From the NCBI GenBank assembly GCA_009746045.1, contig RPFO01000003.1, forward strand, positions 482,501 through 546,500: DNA of 64,000 nt, given 5' to 3'. The first letter of the stretch is position 1; every line of letters starts with the position of its first letter. The position numbers and the translations under genes are program-made. Shown here in pieces: positions 42,554 through 64,000 of this stretch. The notes under the pieces are model-generated. The model was not told the origin of the DNA and made no database searches. It saw only the letters and a list, made by a program, of their open reading frames with translations. The stretch is from Mesostigma viride (Eukaryota > Streptophyta > Mesostigmatophyceae > Mesostigmatales > Mesostigmataceae).

Positions 42554-44828
42554 GGGGAGGGGACATGCCTAAAGTGCACTTTTCTGGAAACCACACCTAT
42601 GCATGTGCTAAAAATCCAATGATGATTGGGGACCATAAATATGATAAAAAAATAATTTTCCAGCCACTTGGGGGGGGTACTAGCCCCCACCATACACCGG
42701 TAACGCGCTAAAAATAGAAAAAGACGCTATTTTAGTCACATTTTTCCTAGGACAATGGGCAAACATATTGGGACCAAATCATATATTCCCGCATAGTTCC
42801 CCCACTTTTGAGAAATTCTACCCAGTTGGGACCAAGAAATAAGCATGTTTACTCACGTTGATGGATTTCCCGCAAAACAGGTACTTTTTTAATCCAAAAA
42901 AAAAAAATCAAATCATAAACACATCATATCATGCTCCACCATATATTCCCAAATACTACAGGTGGGGGGACATGCAGCCCCAAATTTTCAGGTCATTCTG
43001 ACAAGCGCAGCTCTAGTTGATGGATTTCCTAGGTAGCCACCTGTGACGAAGCTAAGGGAGGTTTTTTAGTGTATCTTACCACACTAACACCCCTTTATCC
43101 ATCCAAACCATGCAAAAACTTGCCAAACCACGTGCTGCCAACCTCTGCACATATGGTACCTCCTATGTTCAAGGTTTGACGCCATTCTGACAACAACTGC
43201 CCAGGTTGCAACCATTCCAAGACGGCCACCCACGAAGACGCTACAAGGAGGTTTTAGTTACCATCTGGCCACTTTAGAATCTCCTTCTTCATCAAAGACC
43301 TCTGCAAACTGATCAAAGCGCATATAATTAACTCTTGCATGCTGACAACTACACATGCTCAAGGTTGAGGGTCATTGTGACAAGAACTGCTCAAGTTGAT
43401 GGGTTTCCTATATGACCACCTGACAAGGCGCTAAGGACCACTCAGTAAGCAGATTGACACAATGACACTTCATATGCCATCCAACATGCACCAAAACCAA
43501 GTTAAATATGTTTAGAAAGTAAAATGGGGCGGCGACGCACCTCATACGCCTTCACCGCCCCTCAAGCATGGCCAGCCTTGCAACTATGTGCATAGCAATA
43601 AAGATGGTAGCACCAACATGCCTAACCAGCATTTTCTATGTTTCTCCCAGGTTAGAGTGGAAGGTTGATTCCAGCCAAGCTAATCAACACAACAACGCCT
43701 CCTAAACTGCCCTACCCGCCATGGGCACCAGACAGGGACTATGGAGGGCGAGGAACCAAGGAGATCATGGTATGCATAGCTTGCATGCAGTCAACCATGT
43801 CAACCATGGTTGGCTCAGCACATTGTAGTCTTGTCACATCATCATAACAAGGGAAAGCTCAAATAAACCAATAGTGGCAGCTATCTACATGCAGTCACAC
43901 AAATGCAATATCTCCATATTTTAATCACTATAACACCTCCATCCCTGCACGATGAAATGCAAAGAAGCCATTGGCGGCCCTTCAGCGCATTAGCGCTGGG
44001 ATGCCGCTGCGAAGAGAGGGTGCGTCACCCTCACACAACAAGAAGCGTCCATAAGCACAACATCCTTGCTAGAACATGTTTCATGAAATGCCTTAAACCT
44101 TCCCAAGAAGGTACAGGCTGCGACTGAAGCGGCCCTGACCACAAAATCAACGAAAACAATCTAAAGCTGCCAGGTATTCGACAACACAATGGCAAGGAAC
44201 GGCGAGCTAGCTGGCGGAAACTGCCCAAAAAGAACGCAAAAAACTTCGAACAATGAGCTCATAGAAGAAAGCACTGATAGCAGATAACATTCGCGACAAA
44301 TCTGTACCTTGCCCTCGTAAATCCCTCGCCCAGGCGCGCAACAACAGCCGTTCTTCCATGGACAGGTCAGACACGCACTGCGCAGGTCTGAACAATTACT
44401 TACCGATAATGGCCGAAAATCTGGCAAAAAGCACCAGCTCGGTTTAGAATTCGATGCAACCGATATTAATGACTGCTTCACGGTCAGAACAGCCCCCAAA
44501 ACCGCGATTTTACAGCCGCTATCATGAATTCTATTTCATTCCGCGCGACCAAAAAATTCAGATTACCCCCCATGCCGATGGCATAAAAAAACAGCAGCGA
44601 TATTGTAAACCAGCTGATTTCCGCCACAAACTAACATCATAAACTCATCGCCTTTAAGATTCTAGTAAAATTTTTGCATTTCGCCTGCCCTAGTGTGGTA
44701 GTTTCGCCTGAACGCAGTCGCCATGGCCACTTCCGCAAGGGGTGCGTGCACCGTGCACGTGAAATTTGTGACCTTCGGTTCCGGCGCGAATTTTTTGGCG
44801 CCAAAATATTCGGGCATGTCCCGTCCCC
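42554..44828. mobile_element. TTAA-flanked inverted-repeat element, copy B
   Basis: TTAA (42550-42553) is followed by GGGGAGGGGACATGCC; the right end is GGGCATGTCCCGTCCCC followed by TTAA (44829-44832). The two ends are inverted repeats over about 16 bp with one mismatch. It is collinear with copy A (20851-23512) but lacks the PHD insert, so it is about 390 bp shorter. Internal units of about 190 bp recur (GTCATTCTGACAAGCGCAGC at 42992; GCCATTCTGACAACAACTGC at 43181; GTCATTGTGACAAGAACTGC at 43371). Minus strand 44395-44161 and copy A 23063-22842 keep similar short frames, but no transposase motif is visible. Confidence 0.8.
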
Positions 44829-44832
44829 TTAA

Positions 44833-45250
44833 TTCCATTATGACACTAGCTGTGCATATATCAATGGAACCAATCGATGCGCACAAAGGGATCGATCGAT
44901 TTGTCATACGCAGCTAGTGAGACAACCACATCTGCTCCTTGTGACGTAGTCAACAGAGCATGTGTGACACCACGCGCGCTACCTTGCATGTATGAGCCGT
45001 CCTGGAACATGTCAAACAGTCATGTCAATATACACCAAAATACAGAAAAGCACACTGTAGAGAGAAGCATCACAGCTGCCTTTACTAATTCAACACGATC
45101 CGGCCATGTGGTGAACCTCGCCGAGTATCGCCCAAAAATGGCACTGCATTCAGGCACCTGGTTGCTACTACAAAAAAGCGGAATCCGACTTCTACAGTGC
45201 TGTAAAGCCTAGAGCCTTGAGTGATCCCCTAGAGTTCCACAGTCCTGCAG
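44833..45250. other. Spacer and probable 3' UTR of the IQ/WW-like gene
   Basis: No open frame of interest. The minus-strand gene ending at 45251 should have its 3' UTR here. Confidence 0.4.
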
Positions 45251-59552
<14,302 letters not shown>

Positions 59553-59768
59553 CTGCGGATGAGAGCAAGGGCGGAGGATGGGTGCGAGCATGGGAGGGAA
59601 GCAGCGCGGTGACAAGGGGCGTGACTTGGATCTGCTATGGGGTTGAGAAGGGCATGAAGGAGGAGGGAGGATGCGGAGGAGCAGCAGGGCATGGGAGGAG
59701 GGAGAGGAGGGAGAGTAGAAGCATTTGCGAGCAGCACAACTACAAGCAGCGGCTATGAGGGGTAGCAT

Positions 59769-59935
59769 GGGCACCAAGTCGACAGGTAAATTAACTTAAA
59801 GGGCACCGAGTCTACGTGCAAATTAACTTAATGGGCACCCAGTCTACGTGCAAATTAACTTAATGGGCACCGAGTCTACGTGCAAATTAGCTTAATGGGC
59901 ACCAAGTCTACGTGTAAATTAGCTTAATGGGCGCC
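59769..59935. repeat. 32-bp tandem repeat, about five copies
   Basis: GGGCACCGAGTCTACGTGCA, then AATTAACTTAAT, repeats every 32 bp at 59769, 59801, 59833, 59865, 59897 and 59929 (partial). Confidence 0.95.
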
Positions 59936-59969
59936 AAGGGTCGTGGGCGGTGGCGCAGGCATTGATTAG

Positions 59970-61200
59970 ATAGGTAGGTAGGTAGGTAGATAGCATAAGG
60001 GATCGAGGGAGCAGCAAGGTCACAAGCAGGGCATGGGAACAGAGTATCGTGGGCGGTGGCTCTTGCATTAGGTAGGTTGGTAGGTTCAAGGATGGTGGGG
60101 TCACAAGCAGGGCATGGGAACAGAGTATCGTGGGCGGTAGCTCTTGCATTAGGTAGGTAGGTAGGTTCAAGGATGGTGGGGTCACAAGCAGGGCATGGGA
60201 ACAGAGTATCGTGGGCGGTAGCTCTTGCATTAGGTAGGTAGGTAGGTTCAAGGATGGTGGGGTCACAAGCAGGGCATGGGAACAGAGTATCGTGGGTGGT
60301 GGCTCTTGCATTAGGTAGGTAGGTAGGTTCAAGGATGGTGGGGTCACAAGCAGGGCATGGGAACAGAGTATCGTGGGTGGTGGCTCTTGCATTAGGTAGG
60401 TTGGTAGGTTCAAGGATGGTGGGGTCAGAAGCAGGGCATGGGAACAGAGTATCGTGGGTGGTGGCTCTTGCATTAGGTAGGTAGGTAGGTTCAAGGATGG
60501 TGGGGTCACAAGCAGGGCATGGGAACAGAGTATCGTGGGTGGTGGCTCCTGCATTAGGTAGGTTGGTAGGTTCAAGGATGGTGGGGTCACAAGCAGGGCA
60601 TGGGAACAGAGTATCGTGGGTGGTGGCTCCTGCATTAGGTAGGTTGGTACGTTCAAGGATGGTGGGGTACAAGTAGGGCATGGGAACAGAGTATCGTGGG
60701 TGGTGGCTCTTGCATTAGGTAGGTTGGTAGGTTCAAGGATGGTGGGGTCACAAGCAGGGCATGGGAACAGAGTATCGTGGGTGGTGCCTCCTGCATTAGG
60801 TAGGTTGGTAGGTTCAAGGATGGTGGGGTCACAAGCAGGGCATGGGAACAGAGTATCGTGGGTGGTGGCTCTTGCATTAGGTAGGTTGGTACGTTCAAGG
60901 ATGGTGGGGTCACAAGCAGGGCATCGGAACAGTGTATCGTGGGTGGTGGCTCTTGCATTAGGTAGGTAGGTAGGTTCAAGGATGGTGGGGTCACAAGCAG
61001 GGCATCGGAACAGTGTATCGTGGGTGGTGGCTCTTGCATTAGGTAGGTAGGTAGGTTCAAGGATGGTGGGGTCACAAGCAGGGCATGGGAACAGAGTATC
61101 GTGGGTGGTGGCTCTTGCATTAGGTAGGTAGGGTACGTTCAAGGATGGTGGGGTCACAAGCAGGGCATGGGAACAGAGTATCGTGGGTGGTGGCTTTTGC
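59970..61200. repeat. 80-bp tandem repeat array, about 15 copies
   Basis: Each unit has CAAGGATGGTGGGGTCACAA, GCAGGGCATGGGAACAGAGT, ATCGTGGG(T/C)GGTGGCTC, TTGCATTAGGTAGGT. Units differ at a few positions (GTAGGTAGG versus GTTGGTAGG, GGGAACAGAG versus CGGAACAGTG). The long minus-strand open frame through the array is a repeat effect. Confidence 0.97.
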
Positions 61201-61205
61201 ATATC

Positions 61206-61513
61206 TAGTAGGTAGGTAGGTAGGTAGGTAGGTAGGTAGGTAGGTAGGTAGGTAGGTAGGTAGGTAGGTAGGTAGGTAGGTAGGTAGGTAGGTAGGTAGG
61301 TAGGTAGGTAGGTAGGTAGGTAGGTAGGTAGGTAGGTAGGTAGGTAGGTAGGTAGGTAGGTAGGTAGGTAGGTAGGTAGGTAGGTAGGTAGGTAGGTAGG
61401 TAGGTAGGTAGGTAGGTAGGTAGGTAGGTAGGTAGGTAGGTAGGTAGGTAGGTAGGTAGGTAGGTAGGTAGGTAGGTAGGTAGGTAGGTAGGTAGGTAGG
61501 TAGGTAGGTAGGT
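61206..61513. repeat. (GTAG)n microsatellite, about 75 units
   Basis: About 305 bp of uninterrupted GTAG, followed by GTTCAAGGATGGTGG, the start of the 80-bp unit. The microsatellite is therefore an expansion of the short GTAGGTAG run found in each 80-bp unit. Confidence 0.98.
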
Positions 61514-62014
61514 TCAAGGATGGTGGCCCTGATGCCGGTGGTTGGTCGCAATCCTCGTTCGTGTCCGCTGCTATAGTTGGGTAGGTGCAGATTCAACCGC
61601 TGAATTAAATATCCGTTTCCCATAAACACCCCAGTTCAGTTCTGGGGGCCATGTCGTGTTGCTCCACTAGTACGTGGTGCTAGCGTTCTAGTGCTGGTGA
61701 TGCGAGCCACTGCCCACGCTACGCCACGTGGCAGCCTGAAGAGGCAACAGGACGTGCACCAGCTTGAAAGGTGTTGACAAGTGTATCTGGCAAGCGCTGC
61801 ACTGCAGGAAACACCGGGCCACCCTGGCATGCGTACCTGTCTAGTGGGACCTTGTCCAGGGCTTCGGGAGCTTTGACAGTCCGACCTCCATAGGAGTTTG
61901 AAGAGACAGGGGAAGGCCCTGTCCGCCTGAGGGATCTTCCAGGTGCGCCAGCATGAGTACCAAGGCCCGGCGCTGGGGGCCTGGGCCCTGGAGGCCTTGA
62001 CATTTCCTGGTCAC
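61514..62014. other. Possibly transcribed region left of the candidate exon
   Basis: The minus strand has open frames (for example FPAVQRLPDTLVNTFQAG near 61820-61760), but I cannot fix splice sites. Confidence 0.25.
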
Positions 62015-62149
62015 CTGGTAATGGAGAATAATTTCGCGAAGCTCCCGGCGAATGGCCGCGATAATGATATGGATCCAATACAAAGCATTCGGCTCATTTT
62101 GCCAGTCGGTGAATTTTCCTCGCGACAATACCGAGCAGCTCGGGAACAA
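62015..62149 (-). CDS. Candidate minus-strand exon, function unknown
   Basis: Open from 62149 to a GTGACC donor after TACCAG at 62015. It encodes FTDWQNEPNALYWIHIIIAA, then IRRELREIILHYQ: a hydrophobic stretch followed by a charged helix. It could be an upstream exon of the large IQ gene or a separate gene. No acceptor was fixed. Confidence 0.3.
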
Positions 62150-63421
62150 ATCTGCATTATGGACATGATAAGGAACTAGCTGTTCATCGGGTGCTTGCCA
62201 GACGCGGGTCTGCTAGAGACTACCATGCACGCCAGCATTCGGAACCTGTATGCAGCTCATGCAAAAGTAGGTCGCCCGTAGGGCGCCTTCAAGGCACCAT
62301 TGGCTTTCTGCAAAACAGCAAATCCTGTGTTTTCCCGGACTTAAAGCCTACATTTGTCATGAATTGCAGTCTTAGATCTGGTTTGAATAGCTTACAGGAG
62401 TCATCACAAGACAAAGACGTTATGTAATGTCTACAAACAACGGCTCATTAATTGACTTCAACAGCGACGCTGCCAGGAATCTCCTTTCTCAAATGTCTAT
62501 TTCATCTAATAATCGGCTTTGAGGTTAGCCATGCACTAGCAGAACTAGTTCTTGGGAACATCCCACCGTCAAAGCTAGCCGTCCAGAAACTTCGTGTTAC
62601 AACGTTGCTGTAATTGCAACGTTGCTGTAATTGCAAGGTATGGCTTTGTTGAGTTAACTCCCGGCACAATGTAACAAACGGCCACCTTCGTTTCCTCGCA
62701 ATAAGTATGCAGATTCCGAAGCACGTTGGGCGACTTTGTCATTCAGTACGTAATTAGGTTTTTATTTCCATGGTGGCATTATTGTAAGGAAATAGGCCAT
62801 TTCGTATGCTAACAGGCAACAGCGAAGTGCAACGGCACCACCAATCCTGAACTACTCTGGCTGGCGATCCGTAGTGCGTTGTCGTTGTTGTTGTTGTTAT
62901 TGTTTATTCCCTCGCAGTACAGTATTTTCGGGAAAATGAAGAACTAATCAGTCGTGATCTAGTAGACTAGTACATCGCTAGTCATCTGCGGCGTGGGCAA
63001 CAACAATTTTTTTTTCTCCCCCGAAACAACAACATCGCGGAACCACCCACACAAACAACAACATCGCTAATAATAGAATAGCGCCTGCGGAAATCTGGCT
63101 GGGCCCTGGGGAGTATCCTGGACATTCCAGTTGGGGGGTTCCGAAGACCCCGCGCGGCGCGACGCGGCGCGACATGTGGGCGCCAACTTCGCCGTTGGCT
63201 CGGAAGTGCGCGTTTGCAGCGCGTGCTGCGTGCACGCTGACGCACACGATTCGTGCGACCCAGGTGCAACGTGAATTTTTGTCGGATAATCGATTGTCGC
63301 GATTAGTGCTGCCGTCCGACCGCCGGGAACACCCCTTGTGCGTGAGCAACGGAGTTGTCGGTCCCTCGACTCCCTCGACTCCCTCGGCATAGAAGTGTGC
63401 TCATTGCAAAAATCAGGGAGG
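62150..63421. other. Upstream of lumazine synthase; no other gene seen
   Basis: 62605-62637 holds a doubled AACGTTGCTGTAATTGC. 62880-62912 and 63000-63065 are GTT/AAC tracts around the phrase GCGGAACCACCCACACAA shared with 14911-14940. 63140-63180 is GC-rich (CGCGCGGCGCGACGCGGCGC), next to the probable promoter and 5' UTR. Confidence 0.5.
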
Positions 63422-64000
63422 ATGGCGCATGCAGTCGCTTTTCGCTCGGTTGCGTCGGTACCACTGTCTTGTTCACTCCCCAGCCTCCACGCCAAGCCAG
63501 TTAAGGCAGCCTGCCAGCCCTCTCGCCAAAACTCCCCCGCTTCGGTTTTCCTAGGACGCCGCCTGCATCTATCGCAGAAGCAGACCGCACGTGTGCCAGT
63601 CGCAACTGCCTATCTTCAACGACCCACAATTTGCGCGGTTAATGAAATAGTCGGGTCAATCAAGGCAGACGGCCTTCGCTTTGGCATCGTCGTGGCCCGT
63701 TTTAACGATATTGTTACCCGCCCTCTGCTCAACGGCTGTTTGGCAACGCTCATCCGGTATGGGGCAAAGGAGGACGATATTGAGGTGGCGTGGGTTCCCG
63801 GCAGTTTCGAGATTCCGGTGGTGGCCCAAGGAATGGCCTCCAGCGGCAAATTCGATGCCATAATCTGCATTGGGGCTGTCATTAGGGGGTCGACGACTCA
63901 TTACGACGCAGTCGCTGGCGCGGCAACAAACGGTATTTTGCATGCTGGCACGTCTACTGGGGTCCCGTGCATTTTCGGCGTGCTGACCACCGAGAATTTG
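63422..64000 (+). CDS. 6,7-dimethyl-8-ribityllumazine synthase, 5' part (plastid)
   Basis: The enzyme condenses 5-amino-6-ribitylaminouracil with 3,4-dihydroxy-2-butanone 4-phosphate, the penultimate step of riboflavin synthesis, located in plastids in plants and algae. The frame from ATG 63422 is open for 193 codons to the window edge with no intron. Residues 1 to about 70 are Ser/Arg/Ala-rich and poor in acidic residues, like a transit peptide. The enzyme follows: [19 protein letters not shown] (substrate-binding Phe-Asn), [38 protein letters not shown] (with the conserved catalytic His after the Thr pair) and [14 protein letters not shown]. The C-terminus lies outside. The frame is also open upstream without an ATG near by, so this start is preferred (GGAGGATGG context). 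Confidence 0.95.
   Translation, partial: MAHAVAFRSVASVPLSCSLPSLHAKPVKAACQPSRQNSPASVFLGRRLHLSQKQTARVPVATAYLQRPTICAVNEIVGSIKADGLRFGIVVARFNDIVTRPLLNGCLATLIRYGAKEDDIEVAWVPGSFEIPVVAQGMASSGKFDAIICIGAVIRGSTTHYDAVAGAATNGILHAGTSTGVPCIFGVLTTENL

Noticed and set aside
59919-61517. 532-codon minus-strand frame
   Set aside because: Made only of the 80-bp array and the GTAG microsatellite (TYLPTYLP repeats); no start context or composition of a real protein.

Overview
The window reads as nuclear DNA of a photosynthetic eukaryote, most likely a unicellular green alga. The supporting signs are genes split by GT-AG introns with exact phase matches, a land-plant/green-algal type organellar threonyl-tRNA synthetase, a lumazine synthase with a plastid-transit-like leader, two B12D/MLRQ-family genes each followed by a TGTAA motif (the usual chlorophyte polyadenylation signal), and a heavy load of non-LTR retrotransposons and micro/minisatellites. 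I cannot name the species. No bacterial operons, CRISPR arrays, rRNA or convincing tRNA genes were seen.

Layout. 1-3.4 kb: antisense LINE debris (ORF1 of family A, reverse transcriptase end of family B). 4.5-13.0 kb, minus strand: organellar threonyl-tRNA synthetase in seven recognisable exons separated by repeat-filled introns. 13.7-14.2 kb: a possible tiny three-exon gene. 15.1-16.5 kb: two copies of a third LINE (F) in opposite orientation, each with a target-site duplication. 17.3-18.1 kb and 29.6-30.1 kb: a pair of duplicated B12D/MLRQ genes, with about 11 kb of nested transposons between them (LINE-A, LINE-C, and a TTAA-flanked inverted-repeat element carrying a PHD-finger fragment). 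31.5-36.8 kb: a three-level nest, LINE-D ORF1 interrupted by LINE-B, itself interrupted by LINE-C. 40.6-41.3 kb: an intronless C2H2 zinc-finger gene. 42.5-44.8 kb: second copy of the TTAA element. 45.2-59.6 kb (perhaps further), minus strand: a large multi-exon gene for an IQ-motif, coiled-coil, WW-like protein whose introns hold many minisatellites. 59.8-61.5 kb: 32-bp and 80-bp tandem arrays and a very long GTAG microsatellite. 63.4-64.0 kb: 5' part of the lumazine synthase gene, running off the window.

The most unusual signal is in the introns of the two large minus-strand genes. Many are filled with decaying copies of the neighbouring exon edge: the splice site plus roughly 12-70 bases of adjacent coding sequence, repeated in direct orientation. 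This happens on the acceptor side of some exons and the donor side of others, in at least five ThrRS introns and at least five places in the IQ gene. It suggests that introns here grow by local tandem duplication across exon-intron borders, leaving arrays of decoy splice sites.

Retroelement labels A-F are my own working names. Exon coordinates were placed by hand from reading frame, phase and GT/AG; no transcript or database search was available.
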